Assembly: GCA_021736285.1 (NCBI GenBank)
Contig: JAIPGE010000083.1
Span: 1 to 6,369 of the forward strand
Reading direction: 5' to 3'
Length of the DNA: 6,369 bases
Source: Candidatus Izemoplasma sp.
Lineage (GTDB): Bacteria; Bacillota_I; Bacilli_A; Izemoplasmatales; Izemoplasmataceae
A program made the translations under genes and the position numbers. Positions 1 to 6,369 of this stretch are shown piece by piece. Under the pieces are notes generated by a model that saw nothing but the letters and a program-made list of their open reading frames with translations, made no database searches and had not been told where the DNA came from. How positions within the stretch are numbered: the first letter of the stretch is position 1; each line of letters starts with the position of its first letter.

Positions 1-438
1 TTTGATTTAACATATATCGGTAGTGATGGTGACAAACACCGTCCTGTTGTTATTCACCGTGGTTTAATTTCTACTTGGGAACGACTTATGAGTATTTTAT
101 TAGAACAATATAAAGGTGCCTTTCCAACATGGCTTGCGCCTATACAAATAAAACTAATACCTGTTAATAACGAATTTCATTCGGATTATGCAAAAAAACT
201 CAACGATTTATTTATCGATGAAGACTTACGTAGTGAACTCGATTTAAGAGATGAAAAATTAGGGTATAAAATTCGAGATGCTCAAACCAATAAAATTCCA
301 TATCAGCTAGTTGTTGGAGACAATGAGGTTAATGACAATCAAGTGACATATCGTAAATATGGAGAGAAAAAACAAACCACCGTTACTGTCGAAAAATTTA
401 TTGAACTTGTAAGAAAAGAAGTTAAAGATAAAGCTTAA
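1..438 (+). CDS. thrS: Threonyl-tRNA synthetase, C-terminal part (5' end outside window)
   Basis: This cytoplasmic class II aminoacyl-tRNA synthetase attaches threonine to tRNA-Thr. The frame is open from base 1 and gives 145 residues, so the true start lies upstream; the ATG at 88 is internal. Residues 1-30 are the end of the catalytic core. HRGLISTWER carries His19, which aligns with the third zinc ligand of E. coli ThrRS (His511), and the motif 3 arginine at Arg28. FPTWLAPIQ (about 41-49) leads into the anticodon-binding domain, with the typical DLRDEKLGYKIRDAQ and KIPYQLVVGDNE stretches. The sequence follows Bacillus ThrS closely as remembered, including the YRKYG region near the end. The TAA stop at 436-438 abuts a hairpin terminator. 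The next gene is convergent, so thrS ends its transcription unit here. Upstream control, such as a T-box, cannot be seen from this window. Confidence 0.96.
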   Translation, partial: FDLTYIGSDGDKHRPVVIHRGLISTWERLMSILLEQYKGAFPTWLAPIQIKLIPVNNEFHSDYAKKLNDLFIDEDLRSELDLRDEKLGYKIRDAQTNKIPYQLVVGDNEVNDNQVTYRKYGEKKQTTVTVEKFIELVRKEVKDKA

Positions 439-476
439 AAAAAATAGATCACTTGCAAAAAGTGATCTATTTTTTT
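438..476. terminator. Bidirectional intrinsic terminator between thrS and rqcH
   Basis: Two perfectly complementary 16-base arms (438-453 and 461-476) flank a 7-base loop. The core is TAGATCACT paired with AGTGATCTA, and A/T runs sit on both outer sides. Read on either strand, the hairpin ends in a run of 7-8 T, the hallmark of a Rho-independent terminator, so one element can serve both convergent genes. The arms overlap coding sequence: the last base of the thrS stop is in the left arm, and the rqcH stop (469-467) with its last two lysine codons is in the right arm. Confidence 0.93.
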
Positions 477-2131
477 GTTAATTTCTGAATGAAAGTTTCA
501 TCAGGATCAATATAGATTGTTTTTTGATTGGAATAGGTTACAAAACTATTGAGTTGTCCAGGGACTTTTTTGATATGTCTTACCATGGCATAATCAACAG
601 GGACACTAGATGATTGTTTCATTTTTGAAAAGTAACTTGCAAGTTGTGCAGCAGTCCGAATTGTTGTTTCTGATAATGGAAATGATTTCCGAACAACAAC
701 ATGACTTCCGGGTGCATTTTGAACATGGAACCAAATATCTTTATAATGCGCAACTTTGTGTGTAATATAGGCGTTTTGTTTGTTGTTTTTACCAACCAAT
801 ATTTCAATACCATCGTCATCAATATACGTGTCATATTGAGGCTTTTGGCGTTTTTTATTCGTTGCATGACGTCGTTTCATATATTTTTGTTCAATCAGTT
901 CTTCTTTAATTTCTTCAATATCTTTAATCGATGCATTTTCAAGTTGATAGTCCAGTTCATTGAAATAAATCAATTCATTGTTTGCCTCAGTGATTTGGTT
1001 TTTAATATAAGGTATACTTTTTTTCATTTTCTTATATTTTTTAAAGTATTTTTTGCTGTTTTCTATAGGGGTTAACCGATTATCAAGTTGAATCGTTATT
1101 GATTCGTTGGTGTAGTAATTATCAACAGTAATCTTGTTGTCGCCTTTATCAATCTTATTTAGATACGATTGAATCAGTTCTCCTTTAATCCGGTACTCAT
1201 CTCGATCTTTTGTTTTTGTTAATTGTTGGTGAAGTTTTTCGATTTTATGATTTAGTTGTTTTTGTTTGCGATGAATCAAAGTTAAAATATGTTTGGCCTG
1301 TTGGCGAATTTTATCATGTCGATCGCGATTGTGATAGTAGTCATCAATGCATGCATTCATTGATTCTTTGGTGATGTGGGTACCTTCTAGATGATGCAAA
1401 GGGGTAAAATAAAAATAGTCTTTATTGTCAGTCTTTACAATTTCAGGGTTTATAGAAGTAATAAAGTTTGTAAAGACATCGAAAATTGATTTGTCACTAT
1501 GCGTATAGCGATGTAATAATTCTTTGGCACCAAGGGGTGAAAACCCCATAAAGTGTTGGCGAATTTTCTTTTGGTTTAAATTGTCAGGGTCATTAAAAAA
1601 ATCGCCTGTTGTTTGATGTGGATTTGTTTGTTTTGTGGCGGGGATTTGGTATGTTGCACCACTAAATATTGTGCGATCATTGCCATCAAACGGCATGCTG
1701 TGTTTAATCGCATCAAGGATTGTATAATCTGCTTTAGAAACGATTATGTTGCTGTGTCTGCCCATTGCTTCAACAATTAATTTCTTGGTTTCTAAGTCAC
1801 CCATTTCATTGCGTTTATGGATATCAAAAATAATCACACGATCATTGTTTATTTGGGCAATATTTGAAATGACACCACCATCAAAATGCTTGCGTAAAAA
1901 CATCCCAAATGTACCAGGATGAGACGGTTTGTCATAAGTATACTGTGTTAGATGAATCCGAGCATAACTTGGCGAAGCACTAATATACAGTTTTTGCTTA
2001 CCGCTATGGGTATGCACGAACAATAATAAATCAGTATCCGTCAGTTGATAAATTTTGTTGATTCGCCCGTCTTCAATTGTTTGTTTAAATTCCTTAACTA
2101 AGGAATGAACAACATTTCCATCGAAACTCAT
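467..2131 (-). CDS. rqcH: Ribosome quality control factor RqcH (NFACT / Rqc2 family)
   Basis: RqcH binds the large ribosomal subunit left with a stuck peptidyl-tRNA and recruits tRNA-Ala, so that an alanine tail marks the chain for degradation; this role is known from B. subtilis RqcH (YloA). The 554 residues match the family's usual length. NFACT-N fills roughly 1-170 and opens MSFDG. Asp97-Arg98, at the same numbers as the pair needed for tRNA binding in B. subtilis, lie in NNDRVIIF. EAMGRHSN is at 121-128. A helical middle follows, with a coiled-coil stretch at about 265-420 (DEYRIKGEL at 311-319). The NFACT-R domain (about 433-545) carries GIEILVGKNNKQN, WFHV and PGSHVVV. I chose ATG 2131 because the family begins MSFDG and GGTGA lies 5 bases upstream. 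The frame stays open for 26 more codons to 2209, but that part has no ribosome site and overlaps the promoter. Older annotations call such genes fibronectin-binding protein A; nothing here suggests surface export. Confidence 0.95.
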   Translation of the reverse strand: MSFDGNVVHSLVKEFKQTIEDGRINKIYQLTDTDLLLFVHTHSGKQKLYISASPSYARIHLTQYTYDKPSHPGTFGMFLRKHFDGGVISNIAQINNDRVIIFDIHKRNEMGDLETKKLIVEAMGRHSNIIVSKADYTILDAIKHSMPFDGNDRTIFSGATYQIPATKQTNPHQTTGDFFNDPDNLNQKKIRQHFMGFSPLGAKELLHRYTHSDKSIFDVFTNFITSINPEIVKTDNKDYFYFTPLHHLEGTHITKESMNACIDDYYHNRDRHDKIRQQAKHILTLIHRKQKQLNHKIEKLHQQLTKTKDRDEYRIKGELIQSYLNKIDKGDNKITVDNYYTNESITIQLDNRLTPIENSKKYFKKYKKMKKSIPYIKNQITEANNELIYFNELDYQLENASIKDIEEIKEELIEQKYMKRRHATNKKRQKPQYDTYIDDDGIEILVGKNNKQNAYITHKVAHYKDIWFHVQNAPGSHVVVRKSFPLSETTIRTAAQLASYFSKMKQSSSVPVDYAMVRHIKKVPGQLNSFVTYSNQKTIYIDPDETFIQKLTKK

Positions 2132-2136
2132 ATAAA

Positions 2137-2176
2137 TCACCATAGGTATTATAACACACCACGAATAAATAATAAA
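2137..2176 (-). promoter_or_regulatory. Probable rqcH promoter and ribosome binding site
   Basis: On the minus strand there is a perfect extended -10, TGTTATAAT, with the hexamer at 2153-2148. No good -35 is present at the normal distance (TTTATT at 2176-2171), which is acceptable for an extended -10 promoter. GGTGA at 2141-2137 is the likely Shine-Dalgarno, 5 bases before the ATG at 2131. Transcription expected to begin about 7 bases after the -10 would leave a leader of only about 10 bases, starting nearly at the Shine-Dalgarno. A second minus-strand TATAAT at 2223-2218 could give a longer transcript. The assignment rests on consensus matching only. Confidence 0.55.
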
Positions 2177-2192
2177 AAAAAGTGACATAAAC

Positions 2193-2229
2193 CTTACATT
2201 TTTAAGCATTTAGTGTTATTATATATAAT
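2193..2229 (+). promoter_or_regulatory. Probable promoter of the gmk-rpoZ operon
   Basis: Two overlapping -10 candidates lie 32-44 bases before the gmk start. One is the extended form TGTTATTAT (hexamer 2217-2222), with CTTACA (2193-2198, 4 of 6 consensus bases) 18 bases upstream. The other is a perfect TATAAT at 2224-2229 with only a poor -35. Either would give a leader of about 25-35 bases containing the strong ribosome binding site. Choosing between them is inference. Confidence 0.55.
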
Positions 2230-2231
2230 AA
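2216..2231. repeat. Perfect 16-bp AT palindrome in the rqcH/gmk divergent region
   Basis: TTATTATATATAATAA reads the same on both strands. It contains TATAAT on the plus strand (2224-2229) and on the minus strand (2223-2218), so it could act as a back-to-back -10 element or as an operator. In DNA this rich in A and T such a palindrome can also arise by chance. No second copy was noticed near other promoters in the window. Confidence 0.6.
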
Positions 2232-2245
2232 ATTAGGTTGTCTTA

Positions 2246-2253
2246 AAGGAGGG
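2246..2253 (+). promoter_or_regulatory. Strong Shine-Dalgarno that fixes the GTG start of gmk
   Basis: AAGGAGGG is close to the full anti-16S complement and lies 7 bases before the GTG at 2261. No in-frame ATG fits the family better, so this site decides the non-ATG start. Confidence 0.88.
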
Positions 2254-2260
2254 ACACGTT

Positions 2261-2881
2261 GTGAAACTCAACCAACGCGGTTTATTAGTTGTTATTAGCG
2301 GTCCCTCAGGGGTCGGTAAAGGAACGGTTCGGGAAGCATTATTTGAAATGGAAGGCCATGATTTGGTCTATTCTATATCAATGACAACTCGTCCACCACG
2401 TGAAGGGGAAGTCGATGGCGAAGATTATTATTTTGTCTCGAAAGAAGAATTTTTAGAGCGCATTAAGAATGACCAATTTTTAGAATATGCTGAGTTTGTT
2501 GGGAATTACTATGGTACACCAAAGGACAAAATTGATGAACAACTCATTCAAGGTAAGGAAGTTGTTTTGGAAATCGAGGTGCAAGGCGCACTTCAAGTTC
2601 GAGAAAAAGTCAAAGATGCTGTCTTTATCTTTATCGCACCACCAAATAAAGAAGCTTTATTTAGACGCCTCTTAAGACGTGGTACAGAAGATCCAGAGAG
2701 TATTGATAGCCGAATGCGAAAAGCAGAACGTGAGTTTCCACTGGCCCATAAATATGATTATATTGTTGTTAATGATGAAGTGATGAATGCCGCGGATCGG
2801 ATTATTGCTATCATTCGAGCTGAGCATGCAAAAACTGAGCGTGCGATTTATAAATATAGAGAAATGTTGGAGGTTGAATAG
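2261..2881 (+). CDS. gmk: Guanylate kinase
   Basis: This cytoplasmic enzyme uses ATP to phosphorylate GMP (and dGMP) to the diphosphate, feeding GTP, dGTP and (p)ppGpp pools. The 206 residues are the usual bacterial length. The P-loop GPSGVGKGT is at residues 14-22. The GMP-binding region runs from about 38 to 87: SISMTTRPPREGE with Arg44 and Arg47, DYYFV at 55-59, and EYAEFVGNYYGT at 75-86. EIEVQGALQV is at 104-113, and the mobile lid RRGTEDPESIDSRM is at about 139-152. The C-terminus MLEVE matches that of B. subtilis Gmk as remembered. Translation begins at GTG with a strong ribosome site. Only 2 bases separate its TAG stop from the ATG of rpoZ, so the two genes are almost certainly one transcript. 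The gmk-rpoZ pairing is common in Bacillota and in many other bacteria. Confidence 0.98.
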   Translation: MKLNQRGLLVVISGPSGVGKGTVREALFEMEGHDLVYSISMTTRPPREGEVDGEDYYFVSKEEFLERIKNDQFLEYAEFVGNYYGTPKDKIDEQLIQGKEVVLEIEVQGALQVREKVKDAVFIFIAPPNKEALFRRLLRRGTEDPESIDSRMRKAEREFPLAHKYDYIVVNDEVMNAADRIIAIIRAEHAKTERAIYKYREMLEVE

Positions 2882-2883
2882 TT

Positions 2884-3099
2884 ATGGAAGAAAACAAAGA
2901 TGGATTACGTTACCCATCAATTGATGATTTACTAACACATATTGATTCAAAGTACAAATTAGCATATGCGTCAGCAAAACGTGCCAAAAAGATTAAGGAA
3001 TTTGATGACGTCACAATAGAACACAAATGTACAAAACCTGTTGGTATTGCTTTAGAAGAAATTTTAGCAGAAAAAATCGACATTGAGTTTGAACAATAA
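2884..3099 (+). CDS. rpoZ: DNA-directed RNA polymerase omega subunit
   Basis: Omega is the small non-catalytic subunit that clasps the C-terminal region of beta' and helps core RNA polymerase assemble. At 71 residues it is typical for Bacillota. The family signature is present: YPSIDDLL near residue 10, SKYKLAYASAKRAKKI at 23-38, and the C-terminal KPVGIALEEILAEKI at 51-65. Its Shine-Dalgarno GGAGG (2869-2873) lies inside the 3' end of gmk, 10 bases before the ATG, and the genes are 2 bases apart, which points to co-transcription and probable translational coupling. The TAA stop runs straight into a hairpin terminator, so the operon appears to end here. In B. subtilis coaBC and priA follow rpoZ; here polC follows instead. 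Confidence 0.95.
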   Translation: MEENKDGLRYPSIDDLLTHIDSKYKLAYASAKRAKKIKEFDDVTIEHKCTKPVGIALEEILAEKIDIEFEQ

Positions 3100-3125
3100 A
3101 AGTAGAAATTTTTCTACTTTTTTTT
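3098..3125 (+). terminator. Intrinsic terminator of the gmk-rpoZ operon
   Basis: AAAGTAGAAA (3099-3108) pairs with TTTCTACTTT (3111-3120). Sterically the loop is probably ATTT with a 9-bp stem. The stem is followed by T running on to 3125, eight T in all at 3118-3125. The stem is AT-rich with only two G-C pairs, so it is weaker than the thrS terminator and some read-through into polC is possible. Its left arm includes the end of the rpoZ stop codon. Confidence 0.82.
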
Positions 3126-3130
3126 GAGGA

Positions 3131-3183
3131 TTATATATTTTAAAACCAAAAAATGGTATAATGAATTAGCACAATACAGGTGG
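3131..3183 (+). promoter_or_regulatory. Probable polC promoter and ribosome binding site
   Basis: A perfect extended -10, TGGTATAAT, has its hexamer at 3157-3162. The -35 is weak: TATATT at 3134-3139 with a 17-base spacer, or TTATAT at 3131-3136 with a 20-base spacer. A start near 3169 would leave a leader of about 20 bases. The Shine-Dalgarno AGGTGG (3178-3183) lies 6 bases before the ATG at 3190. The element sits just after the rpoZ terminator, so polC is probably transcribed on its own, with possible read-through from gmk-rpoZ. Confidence 0.7.
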
Positions 3184-3189
3184 TAAAAA

Positions 3190-6100
3190 ATGAACAATGA
3201 ATTTAGCGTGCTTTTAAAGCAACTAGACCTAGCAGACAAAGATAAAATATACAAGGGATCGTTAGAAGATGTGACCATCAATGAGTCAAACAATTGTTGG
3301 TCTTTTCGTGTGCGGTTTAATGCACCACTTACGATTGAAAATTTAGAACAATTCGAAGCAAAATTTAATGAATTGCCAAACGCTCTCGCACACTGTGATA
3401 AAACACAACTCTTTTTAGAATATGATACGATTAATCACGACCACATTGAAGCATATTATGATTATGTCTTACGTAAATTAGCTAAACAACGGCCACGTTT
3501 TAATGCTATTTTAGATTTTGAAATAGAGCAAGAAGACAATAAGATTAATGTTGTTTGTCCTAAAGATGGAACGTTTGTAACAAACATGCTTTATATCATA
3601 AAAAAAGAACTAAAACGGTATGGGTTTGATATTATTTTGGCATCTCGAATTTGTGATAAATCACCAATGATTAAAGATCGGATTAGCAAAGAGGCATCTG
3701 ATTTTTCGATTAAAAGTGAAGAAACAATTGAACAAGAAGCCCCAATGCGTTTTATATCATATAATGATGCAAAAGTACGAAAGATTACCCATCAAATTGA
3801 AGATATCCCGATTACTGAACAATCCCTGATTGAATATAAGAGTATGCACAATAATACTAAAGTCGCTTTTGAGGGAGAAATCACACATATTGAACACTTT
3901 GTAACCCGCAAAAAAAGTCATTTGTTTACATGGATTATTTCAAATGATAGTGACTCAATTTACGTCAAAAAATTCGTTAAAAATCCTGATGAATTGAAAT
4001 TTATGCAACAAACCAAAGTTGGTATGTTGGCAAAAATTAATGGCATCGCATCATTTGATGACTATTCAAAAGAAGTGACTGTTACAGCCATCACTGTTGA
4101 ACGCAGTAATCATTCAGTTGTCCGTGATCCGCGTCAGGACAAGGCATCATTAAAACGTGTTGAACTACATCTTCATTCAAAAATGTCAACACTTGATGGT
4201 ATCAGTTCTGTTAGTGATTATGTTAAAACGGCCAAAAAGTGGGGGCATAACGCTATTGCACTGACAGATCATGGCACTGTCCAAGGATTCCCAGAATTAT
4301 ATAATGCCACAAAAGATAAAAAAATAAAGCCGATTTATGGATGTGAATTTTCGTTTGTCGTTGAAGCAACATTAGATGTTATTCAACATCCGATTGATCT
4401 TCCTTTAACTGAGACGGTATATACTGTCTTTGATATTGAGACCACAGGATTAAGTGTGCTTCATGATAAAATTATAGAAATTGCCGCTGTAAAATTAAAA
4501 AACAATCAAATCGTTGATGAGTTTTCAATGTTTGTTAACCCAGAACAACCGCTTTCTATGCTAACAACAAAACTGACATCAATTCAAAATAAGGATGTTG
4601 CTTTAGCACCAACCATAGATGTTGTGATCAAACAATTCAAAGCATTCTTTAAAGGAACAGTTATGGTTGCGCATAATGCGCACTTTGATATGGGTTTCAT
4701 TTATCAATCATTAAAAGACCACGACTTGTATGATGGCGTATTACCAACTGTCGATACATTACAAATCGCAAGAAATGCTTTTGGTGATGACTTGAAGCGC
4801 TTTAATTTAAAAGCCGTTAGCCGTTATTTTAAAGTTCATCTAGAACAACATCACCGCGCTATTTATGACACCAAAGCAACAGCCGAAATCTTTTTACATA
4901 TGTTAAAGCACATGCGTGAAGTAGGTATTTTAAATGTCAATCAAATGAATATGCTAAGCGATGGTAGTGACGGGTATAAACACGCCATTCCAAAACATAT
5001 TAATATACTTGTCAAAAACCAAACAGGCTTAAAAAATCTGTATATACTGGTCAGTTTAGCCAATACAAAATACTTTCATAAAGAGCCTAGACTATTAAAA
5101 CGTGTTTTAGAACAACATCGTGACGGGTTATTAGTAGGTAGTGGGTGTATGAATAGCCATCTATTTGAAATTGCAAAAAATAAACCATACAGTGATCTTG
5201 AAGAAGCTGCGGCATATTATGATTTCTTAGAAGTACAACCGTTTGAAGATTATCTATATCTTGAAGAACGGATGGACAATGTTAAAACTGTTATCCAAAC
5301 AGCGATTGAAAATATCATTAAGGTTGGACAAAAATTAAACATTCCTGTCGTTGCCTCAGGGGATGTCCATCATGTCTTAAAAAGTGAAAAAAAATATCGT
5401 GATATCTACGTTCAAACGCCTGTTGTTGGTGGTGGATTACACCCCCTTGCAAACTTTAAAAATATTCCTAGTCAATACTTTAGAACAACCGATGAGATGT
5501 TAGAGGTCTTTCCCTTTTTAGATGATAAAACAACTGATGAAATTGTTGTTTTAAATCCGCAAAAAGTTGTTGACGACATTGAATTTGTGAAAGCTTTTCA
5601 AAAAGAATTGTATGCGCCAAATGATGATTTTCTGGCATTAGAAGGGATTCCTTCAATTGAAAATAAACTAATTAAAATGGTTCGTGATAATGCCCGTGAA
5701 ATTTTTGGTAAAGATGTTCCACAACTCGTTCAAGATCGTATTGATAAAGAAATTAAAAGTATTACTGAAAATAAATTTTCAACGGTTTATTTTATATCTC
5801 ATTTACTCGTTAAAAAATCACTTGATGAAGGGTATTTGGTCGGTAGCCGGGGATCGGTGGGAAGTTCACTTGTCGCAACATTGATGGACATTACAGAAGT
5901 CAATCCATTACCACCCCATTATGTCTGTCCAAAATGTCACTTTTCATCGTTTAAAATGACCAAAGAACAAAAATTAACTTATGGCTTAAGCCAAGAAGAA
6001 GAATCGCTTCAAGCCATTTTAGATCGACATGATACAGGCTTTGATTTGCCAGAAGAAAATTGTCCTGTTTGTGGGGCAACATTACATAAGGATGGCCACT

Positions 6101-6369
6101 CAATTCCATTTGAAACATTCTTAGGATTTAAAGGCGATAAAGTACCTGATATTGACTTAAACTTTAGTGGTGAGTATCAGCCTATGGTGCATGAGTATAT
6201 CAGAAGTATTTTTGGTAATGATCGTGCTTTCAGGGCTGGAACTATATCCACAGTTGCTGAGAAAACTGCCTATGGATATGTAAAAGGATACTTAGAATCT
6301 AAAAATATTCATATGCGCAGTGCTGAAATTCAACGTAGTGCATCACGGATCACCGGTGTTAGACGGTCA
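3190..6369 (+). CDS. polC: DNA polymerase III alpha subunit, PolC type (3' end outside window)
   Basis: PolC is the main replicative polymerase of low-GC Gram-positives and carries its own proofreading exonuclease. I translated 1060 codons by hand with no stop or frameshift; about 370-390 residues should lie beyond the window. In order: an N-terminal domain (about 1-215); an OB-fold region (about 220-310); a PHP domain starting HLHS (327-330) with TDHG (359-362) and YGCEF (383-387); an inserted DEDDh exonuclease (about 410-575) with Asp415/Glu417, Asp500, His555 and Asp560; the rest of PHP with GSGC (650-653) and GDVHH (724-728); then the polymerase core with GSRGSVGSS (885-893), a zinc site of Cys913/Cys916/Cys958/Cys961, and the catalytic PDIDLNFS with Asp987 and Asp989. 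All exonuclease and palm acids visible here are intact. The window stops after ITGVRRS, just before the usual TGQHPGG motif. The ATG at 3190 has a good ribosome site and suits the family's N-terminal length. Confidence 0.97.
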   Translation, partial: MNNEFSVLLKQLDLADKDKIYKGSLEDVTINESNNCWSFRVRFNAPLTIENLEQFEAKFNELPNALAHCDKTQLFLEYDTINHDHIEAYYDYVLRKLAKQRPRFNAILDFEIEQEDNKINVVCPKDGTFVTNMLYIIKKELKRYGFDIILASRICDKSPMIKDRISKEASDFSIKSEETIEQEAPMRFISYNDAKVRKITHQIEDIPITEQSLIEYKSMHNNTKVAFEGEITHIEHFVTRKKSHLFTWIISNDSDSIYVKKFVKNPDELKFMQQTKVGMLAKINGIASFDDYSKEVTVTAITVERSNHSVVRDPRQDKASLKRVELHLHSKMSTLDGISSVSDYVKTAKKWGHNAIALTDHGTVQGFPELYNATKDKKIKPIYGCEFSFVVEATLDVIQHPIDLPLTETVYTVFDIETTGLSVLHDKIIEIAAVKLKNNQIVDEFSMFVNPEQPLSMLTTKLTSIQNKDVALAPTIDVVIKQFKAFFKGTVMVAHNAHFDMGFIYQSLKDHDLYDGVLPTVDTLQIARNAFGDDLKRFNLKAVSRYFKVHLEQHHRAIYDTKATAEIFLHMLKHMREVGILNVNQMNMLSDGSDGYKHAIPKHINILVKNQTGLKNLYILVSLANTKYFHKEPRLLKRVLEQHRDGLLVGSGCMNSHLFEIAKNKPYSDLEEAAAYYDFLEVQPFEDYLYLEERMDNVKTVIQTAIENIIKVGQKLNIPVVASGDVHHVLKSEKKYRDIYVQTPVVGGGLHPLANFKNIPSQYFRTTDEMLEVFPFLDDKTTDEIVVLNPQKVVDDIEFVKAFQKELYAPNDDFLALEGIPSIENKLIKMVRDNAREIFGKDVPQLVQDRIDKEIKSITENKFSTVYFISHLLVKKSLDEGYLVGSRGSVGSSLVATLMDITEVNPLPPHYVCPKCHFSSFKMTKEQKLTYGLSQEEESLQAILDRHDTGFDLPEENCPVCGATLHKDGHSIPFETFLGFKGDKVPDIDLNFSGEYQPMVHEYIRSIFGNDRAFRAGTISTVAEKTAYGYVKGYLESKNIHMRSAEIQRSASRITGVRRS

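Noticed and set aside
619..867. Minus-strand open frame of 82 codons
   Set aside because: It lies wholly inside rqcH in another frame on the same strand, has no recognisable domain, and rqcH is well supported through this stretch (NFACT-R domain).
701..1075. Plus-strand open frame of 124 codons, very rich in Phe and Ile, resembling a membrane protein
   Set aside because: It is antisense to rqcH. The Phe/Ile richness is the expected reverse reading of Lys/Asn/Asp-rich coiled-coil codons. It has no independent promoter or ribosome site.
1346..1357. 12-bp palindrome AATGCATGCATT
   Set aside because: It is inside rqcH coding sequence, short, and explained by ordinary Ala-Cys-Met codons; no second copy or regulatory context was seen.
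2487..2675. Plus-strand open frame of 62 codons
   Set aside because: It is a shadow frame inside gmk, whose own frame carries all guanylate kinase motifs.
5684..5884. Plus-strand open frame of 66 codons
   Set aside because: It is a shadow frame inside polC, whose own frame is continuous and carries the conserved GSRGSVGSS motif here.
3190..6369. Possible frameshift or pseudogene in polC
   Set aside because: Hand translation of all 1060 codons found no in-frame stop and all expected motifs in the correct order, so the gene is intact as far as it is visible.
1..6369. Alternative genetic code with TGA read as tryptophan
   Set aside because: All tryptophan codons I read are TGG and no in-frame TGA was found. 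A low-GC organism using the Mollicutes code would be expected to use TGA often.

Overview
This 6.4 kb window looks like ordinary housekeeping chromosome from an AT-rich, low-GC Gram-positive bacterium (Bacillota in the broad sense, possibly a lineage near the Mollicutes such as Izemoplasmatales, Acholeplasmatales or Erysipelotrichia). The reasons are the PolC-type replicative polymerase with a built-in proofreading exonuclease, the strong purine-rich ribosome binding sites, the gmk-rpoZ pair, and the close match to the Bacillus-type RqcH, Gmk and ThrRS sequences as I remember them. Every tryptophan I read is TGG and the stops are TAA or TAG. The standard code therefore fits, although no TGA occurs in frame to settle it.

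Layout: (1) bases 1-438 hold the 3' end of thrS (threonyl-tRNA synthetase), cut by the window edge. (2) A bidirectional hairpin terminator at 438-476 serves thrS and the convergent gene that follows. (3) rqcH, the NFACT-family ribosome quality control factor, lies on the minus strand at 467-2131. (4) About 130 bp (2132-2260) form a divergent promoter region with a perfect AT palindrome. (5) gmk (guanylate kinase, GTG start) and rpoZ (RNA polymerase omega) form a two-gene operon closed by a hairpin terminator at 3098-3125. (6) polC has its own extended -10 promoter and runs open from 3190 to the window end, giving 1060 codons of an enzyme usually around 1,430-1,450 residues long. There is no gene-free stretch longer than about 130 bases.

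The genes share an information-processing theme: tRNA charging, rescue of stalled ribosomes, GMP phosphorylation for GTP/dGTP and (p)ppGpp pools, transcription, and replication. They do not form one pathway. In Bacillus subtilis rqcH (yloA) lies close upstream of gmk-rpoZ, so the rqcH/gmk/rpoZ neighbourhood is a rearranged version of a known one. Here rqcH is inverted and the genes between it and gmk are missing. polC directly after rpoZ is less usual.

I found no mobile element, CRISPR array, RNA gene, toxin-antitoxin or defence system, and no credible undescribed system. The points worth a second look are small: stop codons built into terminator hairpins, the palindromic divergent promoter, the rqcH start choice, and a longer loop in the PolC zinc finger.
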